Source: Providencia manganoxydans
GTDB lineage: Bacteria > Pseudomonadota > Gammaproteobacteria > Enterobacterales > Enterobacteriaceae
Reading direction: 5' to 3'
Length of the DNA stretch: 64,000 nucleotides
Assembly: GCF_016618195.1 (NCBI RefSeq)
Contig: NZ_CP067099.1
Coordinates: forward strand, 2,790,001 to 2,854,000
The stretch's first letter is position 1; every line of letters starts with the position of its first letter. Both the position numbers and the translations under genes were made by a program. Below, one piece after another: positions 49,101 through 59,700 of this stretch. The notes beneath the pieces were generated by a model. It was not told the origin of the DNA. It saw only the letters and a list, made by a program, of their open reading frames with translations, and made no database searches.

Positions 49101-49721
49101 GGGTAGCCCTGATAGTGGCAATCCCGCTTGTTGATTCTGTTTCGCCCACTGTTGTAATTGTGATTCATCCCATTGTTGCGTACTCAGTACATCGAGCCAG
49201 TTTTCATCATTTTCACTATTAGGTTGGCTTTTCACTAATGCGCTAAACAGTATTGATGAAACCCATTCATGCCTTACTGGATCACCTTTAAAAGGCGTTT
49301 TAATCTCTGGGTTAAGTTTATCTTGAAATAGGCGCGATGCCTTGCCCCAATCATGTAGGAGTGCTGCTAATTTAGCAAAAGCTTCTATGAGAGAAAGGTA
49401 CTGCCAATCATTTTCATGTTCGCGCCCAAGAAAGGATTTTTCTGTCCGATTAACAGGTACATATCCTTCTGAGTTAAATTTTTTACGGTTGCCTACAACC
49501 CACAACAGTTGCGTTCGTGAGCGAGAGCGTATCCAATGGCAGCTAACCGCTGTGCTACGACTGGCACTTTTTCGGAGCATTTTTTTGACCGTTTCTAGTC
49601 CCTCAGCGGTGATAAGTGTCTGCCATGTGTTATCACCAATACGATTTGCAAACGCATCGAGTACTCGGCGTGTTCTTTTTAAAGCGTATTTTTCACACTG
49701 TGAAACGAAGGTCACGATCAT
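46179..49721 (-). CDS. cas3: Cas2-Cas3 fusion (type I-F)
   Basis: A 1180-residue fusion typical of I-F: an N-terminal Cas2-like domain (about 1-95, MIVTFVSQCEKYALKRTRRV), an HD nuclease (about 120-330, with LAALLHDWGKASRLFQDKL holding the HD pair), and a superfamily 2 helicase with Walker A STGCGKTRAN near 458 and the DEVDD box near 633, then the RVRRHREG motif VI. It serves both adaptation with Cas1 and target degradation. It overlaps cas1 by four bases. Its stop codon lies inside the hairpin that ends the opposing mini-array. Confidence 0.96.
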   Translation of the reverse strand: MIVTFVSQCEKYALKRTRRVLDAFANRIGDNTWQTLITAEGLETVKKMLRKSASRSTAVSCHWIRSRSRTQLLWVVGNRKKFNSEGYVPVNRTEKSFLGREHENDWQYLSLIEAFAKLAALLHDWGKASRLFQDKLNPEIKTPFKGDPVRHEWVSSILFSALVKSQPNSENDENWLDVLSTQQWDESQLQQWAKQNQQAGLPLSGLPDAASLLTWLILSHHRLPFLDVKQQQGDAKNGDRLLLSQIGHKEANTLADMMTFIEQYWGYENKYHEQEFNQRLGMCFEFPNGLLSTSPIWTQAIKQAAIHLKQQLPLFQQAMADGSWKIIAHYARLCLMLGDHNYSSKENDPQWKSDIPLYANTHYVKENPLNKGMQFKQKLDEHLVKVAEIARDVAEQLPFFEGEPPTAGEVKKLTHQKNSTGPFSWQEDVVSTIHKYREQQDDIKGYFIVNMASTGCGKTRANAKVMQALSEDKQSLRFILALGLRTLTLQTGDEYKDSIGLEEDELAVLVGSKAVTQLHHHAADADNSAKDDDNAENKTKPQDIGSESQETLFDDDEEVLLWQEDKWQGALPEEALSTVLTKAKDRALLYAPVLACTIDHIMGATETTRGGRYILPSLRLMSSDLVIDEVDDFSDDDLIAIGRLIHFAGLLGRKVMISSATIPPDTALAYFHAYQSGWYIHAKSRQQPLQIGCIWMDEGKYNSAKDQCQATTQIATITANDVNSVYLYQQYHDQFVDKRAEVLQSLPARRKALIVPMPIEQGKNSQKRFFEHIQAAILTQHEHHHFVDQQTGIQLSFGVVRVANISPCVELTRFLLECEWPENIEIRTMAYHSRQVLLLRHEQEQHLDKVLKRKEKMGEQPIALADPIIRQHLTETQGKAKNLIFILVATPVEEVGRDHDFDWAVVEPSSYRSIIQVSGRVRRHREGEVEQPNVSLLQYNWKGFQGKEKYVFVRPGYENSAIKLKTHNLSELVDEQQLRKSINSLPRIKKPTNVEGTKSCNFASLEHASISYTLKTNCLFPTEQVGKTVKTHQRRRSRANSSAMVRVNTASHLWGYTHGCWWMTAIPVQLAPFRKNSLSIRLSLVISNRGKPEFWEYDRVSGWVTKDSVSGVQYVDFPKSLKERLWLVRDYQQSIYQHSQDEGQLTSISRLYGEVSFLKRDNDNHNYQYDDQMGIYEVER

Positions 49722-50695
49722 TGCGTTGGCTCCTGAGTTTGTTGCTCTGAGCCTGTTTGTAAAGCGATTGCTTTTACGGTATCAAAAAGGTAATCGAGTG
49801 CATGGTTATCAACAAAGGATTGTAAAATTTGCTGGCGAAACTCTTGCTCACTAGCATCTTCCTTTGCACAAATAAAAGACCATGGCAGTACGATAGCATC
49901 TTTAATTAAATCAGCTATATCAAATACTAAGGCTCCCCGCCTTGTTTTACCATGCATCACCGCAAAACCGTGAGGGATCCCTAATACCCACAAGCAACTG
50001 GCTGCTAAGCCATAGGCCAAATAATTACCGTGATTTAAAAAAGCATTGGCTTTATCTATCGATTTATGTTGCCGTGAAAAGTGCTTTTGCCCAGTATTAT
50101 TTGCCGCATACTTATAAAGGTTTTTTGTTAATTGGGCTTCGGTAAGTAATAACTCTTGCGAGTTTGTAGCGGTATCTGTTCTTATTTGAAAGGTGTCTAG
50201 CGCACTTTGGATAAGACTATCATTATAGATAAAACCTTCATTTTGTAGCTCTCGCGAGTTCTGCCAAATTTTCTGTAAATACTTGATACGCGCTCGTTGC
50301 AACGATTTTGCTGCCCGTAAACGTTCAGTATCATCAAACCAAAACTTCATCCAACCCTGTAGATATTCAGTCGGTCTATATTCACTTTGAGGGGTTAACC
50401 ATTCCACCTCAGAAGCCATGTAAAGAGGCGTTCCCCCACCACCACAAAAACCAACAAGCACACCTGCCTGAGATAACATCCGCATCGCCGCTTGTGTTAT
50501 CGATGTTCCTGTGCCTAGCATCAGAACCGTTGTATTAGCGATTGGAATATTAAAATAAAGATTTTCATTTTTTGCTTCGGTGAGATAGAGCACGCGCCCA
50601 TCTTTCTGCATCACTCGACAATGCTCTAGATAGTACATATTGGCACGTTTAGAATGCAGAATTGTTTTTAGATCTGAAGGGGAAAAATCATCCAT
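49718..50695 (-). CDS. cas1: CRISPR integrase Cas1 (type I-F)
   Basis: A 325-residue integrase that inserts new spacers. The active-site residues can be seen: glutamate in LLTEAQLTKNLYK, histidine in AVMHGKTRRG and aspartates in ALVFDIADLIKD. LGTGTSITQAAMRMLSQAG is a typical I-F Cas1 block. It heads cas1-cas2-3 on the minus strand; the 230 bp upstream hold its promoter and then the old end of array 2. Confidence 0.96.
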   Translation of the reverse strand: MDDFSPSDLKTILHSKRANMYYLEHCRVMQKDGRVLYLTEAKNENLYFNIPIANTTVLMLGTGTSITQAAMRMLSQAGVLVGFCGGGGTPLYMASEVEWLTPQSEYRPTEYLQGWMKFWFDDTERLRAAKSLQRARIKYLQKIWQNSRELQNEGFIYNDSLIQSALDTFQIRTDTATNSQELLLTEAQLTKNLYKYAANNTGQKHFSRQHKSIDKANAFLNHGNYLAYGLAASCLWVLGIPHGFAVMHGKTRRGALVFDIADLIKDAIVLPWSFICAKEDASEQEFRQQILQSFVDNHALDYLFDTVKAIALQTGSEQQTQEPTQ

Positions 50696-50926
50696 GTAAA
50701 TTTGGCCTTTCCATTAGATTAGTAAGTTACATTATTATGTTAATACAATTTACCTTATGGAATGTCTATAGCAATTAACCTACTGTTATGCATTATTATG
50801 CAATTTTGGGAAGATGATCGCAGAGTTGGTGAATAAAAATAACTCATTGATTGCATTCAGATTGTCTAATTTCAATTGGTTACTATGTGCTTTTTAATAA
50901 AACAAATAAGCATTCGATGGTAACAA

Positions 50927-51375
50927 TCATTAAGCTGCCTATATGGCAGTGAACAGTAAAAGCGGTACGTGGTCGATTACGGTGACATTTCTAAGCTGCC
51001 TATACGGCAGTGAACTTTATATCCTGCACCGGAAAGCTCGCCTGATGTTTCTAAGCTGCCTATACGGCAGTGAACGCTGAAATATTTATTCGATGGGCAT
51101 GGAAAATTTTCTAAGCTGCCTATACGGCAGTGAACTACAAGATGCTCTTTGCCTGCTTCAATTGGCGTTTCTAAGCTGCCTATACGGCAGTGAACGTTGT
51201 CGCGGGGTTTGTGTTGTATGGGGGAAGTTTCTAAGCTGCCTATACGGCAGTGAACGGTACTAATTTCAATGTAGTTATGCTTTACAATTTCTAAGCTGCC
51301 TATACGGCAGTGAACACCACCACAACGGTTGTCACCGCAACCACAGTTTTCTAAGCTGCCTATACGGCAGTGAAC
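50927..51375 (-). CRISPR. Type I-F CRISPR array 2
   Basis: Seven good 28-bp repeats from 50988 to 51375 at 60-bp steps, plus a decayed repeat at 50927-50954 that has lost its 3' handle. The crRNA loop is GTATA in every good copy; the decayed one has ATATA-type bases. Spacers are 32 bp, except the oldest at 33. It lies upstream of cas1 in the same direction, with the leader on the right. Confidence 0.98.
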
Positions 51376-51525
51376 TATAACTTACCAGATAAAATGTCTT
51401 AGACAACAATTCATTACTGTATTTTTTCGTAAAACACCTTCTTTTTTTCTTATCATTATAACCAATTGATTTTATTAATAATCAATAGATAACAAAAAAC
51501 ACAAGGTCAATAAAGATTAAGACGG
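51376..51525 (-). promoter_or_regulatory. Leader of CRISPR array 2
   Basis: AT-rich, gene-free stretch between the newest repeat and the entA end. The block ACCTTCTTTTTTTCTTATCA and ATAACCAATTGATTTTATT (about 51429-51477) matches the array 1 leader in order and spacing, and ACACAAGGTCAATAAAG near its far end parallels AACAAGGTCAAAAATG of leader 1. Confidence 0.8.
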
Positions 51526-51570
51526 AATAGAGACATTATAAAATCGTGTATCGATATACAACACTGGGGG

Positions 51571-52329
51571 CTATACCCCCAATGTTGAGCCTCCATCGAC
51601 CACAATATCTTGCAAGGTGATATGACTTGCATCATCTGAAGCTAAAAACAAAATGGTGCTGGCAATTTCATCTGGTTTAGCAATTTTCCCTAAGGGGATC
51701 CCTAATTTAAATTGATCTGCGGCGCCTGAAACCCGCTGTTTAACTGCATCATGGCTCACCCACAGCATACGTTGCATATCGGTATCCGTTGAACCTGGAG
51801 AGACTAAATTAGAACGTACCGCACTACTAGACAGCTCTAAACCTACCGTTAAAGCTAAACTTTTCAATGCTGCTTTAGATGCACAATAAGCACTCATCCC
51901 CATACGCGGTAGATGTGCTGCATCAGAAACAACCGTAACTATCGCTCCACTTTTTTGTTTACGAAACTGTGCCATTGTTTGTTGAAATAGATAAAAAGCA
52001 CCATCTACGTTTACCGAAAAAACTTTTTTCCAATCTGTCACATCCAGTTCATCAGTATTGCCAAGCCTTAAAATACCCGCAGCATTGATTAATACATCCA
52101 ACCTCGGTTGAAGCTCAAATAATCGGTGACATGTTTGAGCAACTTGTTGAGGATCAGCAATATCAATCACTTCTGTTGCAAAAGGATAATTGCCTTGAGT
52201 AAACGCAATATCAAACCCAGTTACCTCAGCGCCTGAGTTCACAAATGCTAGTGCTGTCGCTAATCCAATCCCACGTCCGGCACCCGTAACCCACACCGTT
52301 TTATCGCGAAAATTAAATGTACTTTTCAT
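51571..52329 (-). CDS. entA: 2,3-Dihydro-2,3-dihydroxybenzoate dehydrogenase EntA
   Basis: A 252-residue short-chain dehydrogenase that makes 2,3-dihydroxybenzoate. The NAD motif VTGAGRGIGLATAL, the catalytic YCASK (Y-x-x-x-K, with the serine in VVSDAAH) and SPGSTDTDMQR are conserved with E. coli EntA, and it ends DIVVDGGSTLG as there. I start at the ATG at 52329 (MKSTFNFRDK), five bases after the entB stop; a longer in-frame reading to 52365 overlaps entB and adds non-homologous residues. It is the last gene of entCEBA. Confidence 0.95.
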   Translation of the reverse strand: MKSTFNFRDKTVWVTGAGRGIGLATALAFVNSGAEVTGFDIAFTQGNYPFATEVIDIADPQQVAQTCHRLFELQPRLDVLINAAGILRLGNTDELDVTDWKKVFSVNVDGAFYLFQQTMAQFRKQKSGAIVTVVSDAAHLPRMGMSAYCASKAALKSLALTVGLELSSSAVRSNLVSPGSTDTDMQRMLWVSHDAVKQRVSGAADQFKLGIPLGKIAKPDEIASTILFLASDDASHITLQDIVVDGGSTLGV

Positions 52330-52334
52330 AGCGT

Positions 52335-53183
52335 TCACATTTTCTGTGACAGTAATGACCACCATGCGTTAATGCTTGGCTCCTTAGCTAAACTAATAAA
52401 ATCAATATGTTGATAAGTTTTTCGCCAATTGGAAGCTAATGACATTATTTGTATTGAATCTAATCCATAATCAATAAGATTTTCATCATCTAAAGGGAAA
52501 TCAGAGTCATCAAGCAAAGAAAGAACCTGTGTACGCAGTGCTTCCTTTGAAATCGCTGTTTGTAATAAATCTTTGGTCATGAGTACACAACCAGCACGAC
52601 CCGCAATATAATTGAGTGACATTAAGTGCTCATCTCGACTAAAGTCCGCCATCGCATCAGCAACAAAAAAGGGTTTAATATCATGCATAAATGCATCGAT
52701 AGCGGTCACCATACAACCAATATGCGCATAGATCCCAACAATGATCAGTTGATTGCGATGCCCTTCTCGCATCTGCTGCTCAAGTAATGACCGTTGAAAT
52801 GCACTATAACGCCATTTAGGTAAGATAATGTCATCTATGTGAGGAGATAAAGCTTCAATTATCGGCTGTTGCTCGGGGGAGTTGACTAAACCCGCTCCCC
52901 AGATATCATTAAGTAAAGCACGTTCTTCATGACTTTGGTTTTTGGGCTGAGCAGTGTAATAAATGGGGATCCCATGCAGCCGGCTAAATTGTCGCAGTAT
53001 ATTAATGTTATCGATAACTTTAGCTAACATTGGGCTGTTTTTGTCCCAAAAGTTGACAAAGTAATACTGCATATCATGAATAAGCAATACCGCTTTATCT
53101 GGTTTAAATTCCCAATTAACCTTGTTGGGAGGAATATTGTTCATATTTGGTAAATCATAGTCTTGCAGCTTTGGTATTGCCAT
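52335..53183 (-). CDS. entB: Isochorismatase / aryl carrier protein EntB
   Basis: A 282-residue bifunctional protein. The N-terminal isochorismatase domain (about 1-205; VLLIHDMQYYFVNFW, ILPKWRYSAFQ, VGIYAHIGCMVTAIDAF) turns isochorismate into the dihydrodiol. The C-terminal aryl carrier domain has IDYGLDSIQIMSL, whose serine (about residue 243) takes phosphopantetheine from EntD and then 2,3-dihydroxybenzoate from EntE. It lies between entE and entA. Confidence 0.96.
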   Translation of the reverse strand: MAIPKLQDYDLPNMNNIPPNKVNWEFKPDKAVLLIHDMQYYFVNFWDKNSPMLAKVIDNINILRQFSRLHGIPIYYTAQPKNQSHEERALLNDIWGAGLVNSPEQQPIIEALSPHIDDIILPKWRYSAFQRSLLEQQMREGHRNQLIIVGIYAHIGCMVTAIDAFMHDIKPFFVADAMADFSRDEHLMSLNYIAGRAGCVLMTKDLLQTAISKEALRTQVLSLLDDSDFPLDDENLIDYGLDSIQIMSLASNWRKTYQHIDFISLAKEPSINAWWSLLSQKM

Positions 53184-53206
53184 TTTCTTCTTCCTCCTAT
53201 TTAAGA

Positions 53207-54805
53207 TTAATCAATTAGCCATTCACGTAATTTTCTTTTGTCCACTTTACCGACCGCAGTCAACGGTAATGCTTTAATAAATTTAATAAAATCAGGTAAT
53301 TTGTATTTAGCTATCCCTTGCTGATTTAAAAAACGTCTTATTTCTGCTGCTCGTAATGGTGTTGTCGTCACCAAATAGGCACAGCTTTTTTCACCTAATA
53401 CATCATGTTCAACACTGACAAGAGCTGCTTGAGTGATTGCGTTATGTTGAAGTAACAGATTTTCAATTTCTTCCGCCGCGATTTTTTCGCCACCTCGATT
53501 GATCTGATCTTTTACTCGTCCATGTACGGTGAGATAACCATCGATACTGATCGAGACTAAATCCCCTGAATAGTAAAAACCTTCATGATCAAACGTTTCT
53601 TGATTATGTTCTATGCTATTGAAGTACCCTCGAATGGTGTATGGCCCCCGCGTCATTAAATGACCCATTTCACCAGAAGCAAGCTTTTCACCTTGCTCAT
53701 TAGCTACCCATAACTCATCATCAGGGCAAATAGGATAACCTTGAGTTTGCGTGATTTTATCCAATGCATCATTAAGACGCGTGCAGCAAACAAGTCCTTC
53801 TGCCATACCAAACACTTGCTGTAACTGACAATTCATTTCACCAGTAATACGTTTCGCCAGTAATGACGTCAGGCTAGCTCCCCCTACTTGCAGTAGCCTC
53901 AAAGAAGAGAGTTGCTTATGACCCCCTCGCTCTCTCAGAGCTTGCAGCCAAAGATTAACGATAGAAGGTACGACTGCGCTGATATTGACCCCATGCTGTT
54001 CAATAAGCTTGAAACAGTGGTCTGGACTTGGGTTATTTGCTAGCACAACGCATCCCCCTGCCATGAAGACCCCTAAAGCTCCCGGTGAACTTAAACAAAA
54101 ATTATGTGCTGAAGGTAGTACGCATAAGTAACAAGTATGCCGATTAAGTTGACAAATCTCTTGGCAGCGACGAACGCTATATAAATAATCGTTATGAGTT
54201 CTAGGGATCAGTTTAGGCGTCCCAGTACTTCCGCCTGATAATTGAAAAAAAGCAACCTCATCGGCCGGTGTTGGTGTTGCAATAACTTGATAATGCGTTT
54301 GTCTTATCATGTTATTCAGGCTGCGGGCGCCTATATCATTATTCAGTAATACTAAACGTACCGACGAGTAACGAGCGCAAAAAGTGGTTAAAAAGCCGTC
54401 ATCAACAAATAATGAATGCTGCCTATCCGCAATAAATAAAGTTGGATTAATTTGCTGCGCATAGGCATTCAGTTCGTGACTTTGATGACTGTATAATGCA
54501 TTGACAGGAACCACGCCAATCCGTAATAACGCAAAAAAGACAATATAAAATTCAGCTACATTACCTAGCTGAACAAGTGCGGTTTCTCCACATTTCGCCC
54601 CTTTATACTGTAAATACGCAGCTAAATTATCAATAGATTGATTAAATTGTTGATAACTAAAATGGCGCTCTCTATCAACAATGGCTATTGATTGATTACT
54701 AGCATAACGTGTCACAATATGTGTTAAAGGGAGATCTTGCCAGTAGCCTTTCAAACGATAACGGGCAGCAAATTGTTCTGGCCAACGCGTATAAGCAATG
54801 CACAT
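53207..54805 (-). CDS. entE: 2,3-Dihydroxybenzoate-AMP ligase EntE
   Basis: A 532-residue adenylating enzyme that activates 2,3-dihydroxybenzoate and loads it on EntB. The AMP-binding loop [19 protein letters not shown] (about 190-210), YYSGDLVSI and the C-terminal [20 protein letters not shown] with the A8 and hinge residues are complete; the catalytic lysine is in [13 protein letters not shown]. The start [19 protein letters not shown] aligns with E. coli EntE. It is ten bases from entC. Confidence 0.96.
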   Translation of the reverse strand: MCIAYTRWPEQFAARYRLKGYWQDLPLTHIVTRYASNQSIAIVDRERHFSYQQFNQSIDNLAAYLQYKGAKCGETALVQLGNVAEFYIVFFALLRIGVVPVNALYSHQSHELNAYAQQINPTLFIADRQHSLFVDDGFLTTFCARYSSVRLVLLNNDIGARSLNNMIRQTHYQVIATPTPADEVAFFQLSGGSTGTPKLIPRTHNDYLYSVRRCQEICQLNRHTCYLCVLPSAHNFCLSSPGALGVFMAGGCVVLANNPSPDHCFKLIEQHGVNISAVVPSIVNLWLQALRERGGHKQLSSLRLLQVGGASLTSLLAKRITGEMNCQLQQVFGMAEGLVCCTRLNDALDKITQTQGYPICPDDELWVANEQGEKLASGEMGHLMTRGPYTIRGYFNSIEHNQETFDHEGFYYSGDLVSISIDGYLTVHGRVKDQINRGGEKIAAEEIENLLLQHNAITQAALVSVEHDVLGEKSCAYLVTTTPLRAAEIRRFLNQQGIAKYKLPDFIKFIKALPLTAVGKVDKRKLREWLID

Positions 54806-54815
54806 TGTTGCCTCC

Positions 54816-55979
54816 TTAATTCAGGCCCAAAACATTAAGCATCGTTGAAAGCTTCGCCCCTGTTTCTTGCCATTCTGATAATGGCGATGAATCAGGTACG
54901 ATACCTGCACCAGCAAATAAGCTGATATAATTTTGTTTTATTCGAGCACAGCGAATAGCAACCACCCATTCACCATTACCACGATGATCACACCAGCCAA
55001 CAATGCCGCCAAATAATTGACGATTAAACGGTTCTACCTGTGAAATAAATTGTTTAGCTAACTGATATGGAAAACCATTTAAAGCGGGCGTTGGATGCAA
55101 TAAACACGCTAATGAAAGTGCATTTTCTTGTGAATGTGCGATACCTTCAATATCAGTCGCGAGATGCCATAATGTTGGGGTACTAACCAGTTTAGGTTGT
55201 TCAGAAAAAAATAATCGATGACTACGAGGGTAGAGTAATGCTTTCATAGCTTGTATCACTAATTGATGCTCATAGTGATCTTTTATCGAACCGTATAAGC
55301 GTAAACTTATTTCTCGATCGGATTGTTCATCAAGATTTCGTGGCGCCGAGCCGGCAAGTGGTTGTGAAAAAAAGCGATGACCTTGTTTACGGATCAATAG
55401 TTCCGGACTAGCACCGAGCAATCTACTACCATCAAACAACGGTACATGAAAATTATAACTAGTTGGATTTTGAGACATTAATCGTTGCAAAAGATAATGG
55501 CATTCTAAGGGCGCCGTAACCACTATATCCAACAAACGCGCCAATACCACTTTGTCTAATAAAGTCGTTCGCATCGTGCTAATTGCTTGCTCAACCATTG
55601 AAGTAAATTGCTGTTGATTCGGATATTCACGATGCTGACTAACCTGAATGTTTGGTTTTGAACCTTTTGATTCAGCTAATGGCTCTATGATCTTTTTTAT
55701 ACTTTGAGGTACAAATAATGTTGAGGGTTCATCAGTATTAAAAGGAAGCGCACCAACGATGATGGGGTTGGTGATGCCTGCCATTTTTGCTGCGTCAAAA
55801 GCAGCTATAAGGTCTTTTTGAAAAATACTTGATAAGTTTTCACCGCATTTGGCTGGTGTTGTTAATTGGCAAAAGCACCCTGTTGTTGAAAAGCTTTGAT
55901 AAGGTGAAGTAAATAGAAAACTATTTGGCGATAATGTTGCTAGCGTATCGACTTCATATTCGATTAACGTTTCTTCCAT
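54816..55979 (-). CDS. entC: Isochorismate synthase EntC
   Basis: A 387-residue chorismate-binding enzyme that makes isochorismate, the first committed step. The C-terminal catalytic part is typical: [48 protein letters not shown] and [19 protein letters not shown]. It is the first gene of entCEBA, with a 754-bp gap to entF. Confidence 0.95.
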   Translation of the reverse strand: MEETLIEYEVDTLATLSPNSFLFTSPYQSFSTTGCFCQLTTPAKCGENLSSIFQKDLIAAFDAAKMAGITNPIIVGALPFNTDEPSTLFVPQSIKKIIEPLAESKGSKPNIQVSQHREYPNQQQFTSMVEQAISTMRTTLLDKVVLARLLDIVVTAPLECHYLLQRLMSQNPTSYNFHVPLFDGSRLLGASPELLIRKQGHRFFSQPLAGSAPRNLDEQSDREISLRLYGSIKDHYEHQLVIQAMKALLYPRSHRLFFSEQPKLVSTPTLWHLATDIEGIAHSQENALSLACLLHPTPALNGFPYQLAKQFISQVEPFNRQLFGGIVGWCDHRGNGEWVVAIRCARIKQNYISLFAGAGIVPDSSPLSEWQETGAKLSTMLNVLGLN

Positions 55980-56733
55980 GTTGTTCCCTTTAAGCCATCA
56001 AATATATAAATAATTATTGGTATAATAATTAGCGGATACGTTACAACAGCCACACCTTTGAATAGATAAGGCAACACCACGAACCACCGACTATGCCGCT
56101 TTAACTCCTAATATTTTTATGGTGAAACGGTCTCAATTTTCTGAGTAATTCAACAAGTATTCAGCCTACAGTCATTTGTAAGCCCCTAAATTCACTACCA
56201 GCAGCGTCGTCGATGGCACTCGATACAATACCAAAAGCAATAGCTACGCATTCAAGCTGAAAACTTGCCCTACCCACTGACCACCAGAGATTGAAATAGC
56301 CTTCATATCGAAGCCACTCGTGTTAATGCGCCGAAAAATAATTAACTCAATATCGTTAATAGTTATGCAATAAAAATGACTCGAAATGCAGGGTATTTTT
56401 TAATAAACTTACACTCAGTAACCTTAGTTTTCTCCTCATACTTCTTTTCGTTTTATCTTTGATTAAATCAGTGTCGCGCATGCTAACACAGTAAAATAAA
56501 TGGGATAACGATAATTATTATCTCTATTTTGATGAAAAATATTATGTAAAAGTATGGGTTCTCATTTGCTTGTCATGCAAATTTATGTTGTTAATATCCG
56601 AAGAGTAATACTAACTAATACCATGATATAAAAAGCTTTTTGGTTATTTACACAGCTAAATATAGCAAATATTTGATGACTAAAGAAAATACAAGACAAT
56701 TTCATTACATTAATGCGGTTGTAATATAATAAG
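55980..56733. other. 750-bp gap between entC and entF
   Basis: No complete gene is visible. It holds the entC promoter next to 55980, with AT-rich dyad-like sequence ATAATTATTGGTATAATAAT around 56010-56030 that may be a weak Fur site, and a much better Fur box at 56504-56522, about 525 bases from entC. A 53-codon minus-strand frame without ATG (56322-56161) has protein-like composition. This looks like the scar of a lost gene of the siderophore operon. Confidence 0.5.
56504..56522. promoter_or_regulatory. Fur box
   Basis: GATAACGATAATTATTATC matches the 19-bp Fur consensus GATAATGATAATCATTATC at 17 positions. It would repress iron-uptake genes when iron is plentiful. It is far upstream of entC, so it may serve a long leader or may have belonged to a gene now lost. 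Confidence 0.65.
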
Positions 56734-59700
56734 CTAACCTAATATTTGTCGTAATACAGGGCCAATTGCCGTAAATGATTTTGGGGAAATAATATCAACA
56801 TGAGTGCAGTCTTGAGGGTAAAGATCGACGTGTTGTACCCACGGCGCCCAAGCTGTTTTAGGAGTTAGCCCTTCAGGTAGCGTTTTTTGAGCCACAAATA
56901 GTGTCACCTTACCATCATAAGGTAATGTATGAGCTGTCGTCAGTAATCTGACCGCATCGGTATAATTTTGCTCAATGATTCGAAAAAGGTTATTGGTTTC
57001 TGTACTCGTCTGTACTGACATAAATGCGGTTCGTTCTTGAGCGATTTTAGCTATTATATCGGGGTTTATTTCCCCCTGAGCCCTATCACGCCAATTGAGT
57101 ACTTCTGGCGGCCAAGTATCCAAAAGACCTAAGAATAACACCTCTTTACCGAGCTTTCGCAAACGAGCAGCAACCCCTTGAGCTAAAGTTCCTCCTAAAG
57201 AATACCCTAATAAATAATAAGGGCCTTGTGGCTGTTGGATTAATAACGTTTTGAGATGCTGCTCGCATGCATCATCAATGGTTTCAGCCATCATTGCTCC
57301 CATTGGACGTGGTGATTGCAAACCAGTGATACTCCAACGCTCACTAAGATGGCAAGCTAATCCACTAAATTGCCATGCAAAACCCGATGCAGGATGAAAA
57401 CAAAACAGTGTAGGGCCATCTCGTTCACGCAAGGGTAAAATCGTTTCCATGCCCCATAGCGAAGGATCTTTGAATGTAGGTTGCGGATTTAAACGTGCAG
57501 CAAGTTTGCCTATTGTCGGTGATACCATAATTTGGCCAGGGGTGACTTGCTGGCGTAACTGCTGACTTAGCTGTGCCGCTAGCTGAATTGCCAGAAGAGA
57601 ATGCCCTCCTAAAGCAAAAAAATCCGCATCAATGCTTTCAATATGACAACCTAATAATTGCTGGTAAGCCTTGGCAATAATTAGTTCGGTTTTCGTTAAC
57701 GGTTTTCTGCCCGTTTTAGGGGAAAGCAATTCAGGAAGAGGTAAGCGTTTACGGTTTAATTTACCATTTTTACTGAGTGGTAAAACATCAAGTTGTACAA
57801 TCATTGACGGTAGCATATAAGGTGATAAATGCTCACTTAACTGTTCTCTTAAGCTAACCATATCAAGTTGCTGACCTGAGATAGAAGTCACATACCCCAC
57901 TAGCTGCCGTGTATCCCCTGCCATTTGCGCCGTATTATCTAATATACATGCATGTGCCACGGCTTGTGCTATATCAGGAAGCTGTAACATGGCACACTCC
58001 ACTTCACCAAGCTCTACCCGTTGGCCTCTTATTTTCAGCTGCGAATCAGTTCTACCGAGATATTCCACTGCGCCTGAACTGAGCCAACGAGCAATGTCAC
58101 CTGTACGATACATGCGTTGACCCACATTAAGTGGATTAAAAATAAATTGATTGTCTGTTAAATCAGGACGTTTAAGATAGCCCTGTGCGAGTTGCACTCC
58201 TGTTAAATATAATTCACCCGCGACCCCAAAAGGAACAGGTCGCTGTTGGCTATCAAGTATATGCATACCTGAATTCCATATTGGGTAACCAATTGGTACA
58301 GTATTTCCTTCTACAGCAGCAAGGTCATCGCCGTAAGCCTTGTAATAACTAACATCAATAGCCGCTTCGGTAGGCCCATAAAGATTATATAACGGTATAT
58401 GAGTTAGCCGTTCCCATCGACGACACAGCTCAGTCGGTAAAGCCTCACCACTACAAAAGACCTGTTTCAGCGTTAAACTGTGTGGCTGTCTGATATATGA
58501 CTCAATAAAAACCGCTAACATAGAAGGAACAAAATGGGCTGTGGTGACCCTATGCTGCTTAAAACATGACATCATTGCTAGCGGATCAAGATGAGCTTGC
58601 GGCTCTAACATCACCAATCTAGCCCCCGCAATCAACGGCCACCAAAATTCCCACACTGAGACATCAAAACTACACGGTGTTTTCTGGATCACAACATCGG
58701 TTGATGCCAATGGATAACTCTCTTGCATCCATAGTAGACGGTTTACTATCGCTTTTTGCCCAATCATTACTCCTTTAGGCACCCCTGTTGAGCCCGACGT
58801 ATACATAATATAAGCGGTGTGTTCAGGTTGAATACAAGGCTCAATCCATTGTGGGATATATGGCAATAACGCGTTATAACATAAAACTTTTATACCGGAA
58901 AAACAGGGTAGATATTCCGCCAGCGTAATCAAAAGTATGGGTTGAGCATCTTTCAATATTTTATCCAACTGTCTATCTGGAGAATCAATATCTAATGGCA
59001 ACCAAGCTGCCCCAATCTCAGCGATTGCATGGATAGAAAGCGTTAAAAATATCGACCGAGGTAAGGCAATTGCCACGCTATCGCCTAATTTTACCCCTAA
59101 CGATTTTAGCTGTAGAGATAGAGCAACGACTTGTTTTCTCATTTCGTCATAAGTCAGCGAATATTGCTGATCGACTAATGCAATTGCATCCGGTGTTTTA
59201 GCTGCCTGTGTAGCAACAAGGCAACTTAGTGTTGTGATGGGCAACTCTCTGTGAGTATGATTGATGCGTAATTGTTGTTGATATTCGCTTTCCAGCAAGA
59301 CATCAACATCACCACATCTTAATGTAGGATTATGGATAAATTGCCTAACCATCAATGAGATGCGTTGTAAATGTTCTTCAAGTTCTTTCCGTTCAAAACA
59401 GCGACCATTAGCTAATAACTCAATCGTCACTTGTCCTGTTTCATCAACTAATAGCACCAATTCCAGCTCATCAACTGGGCCTGAAGCAAGCACATGCGTT
59501 TTGGTGGTAAGTTTTGGCATCTCCAATGGAGAATCAAACATTTTTACATTTAATACAGGGCCGTAAATTAATTCATTTCGTCCCGCTCCACACCTATCTC
59601 GAAAGTGATAATCAGAGTTGTAACGTTGATGGCGGCGTATCACTTGCAGCTGTTGAGCGAGCCGTTGTGCAAATTCAGGTAATGTTTCCCCTTCATCAAT

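Noticed and set aside
50696..50926. Second self-target of the mini-array guide in the cas1 promoter
   Set aside because: Sites such as CCATTAGATTAG match only the first four guide bases after CC; no adequate seed match was found.
56440..56600. RyhB-like small RNA next to the Fur box
   Set aside because: No match to the conserved RyhB core and no hairpin with T-run at a suitable distance was seen.
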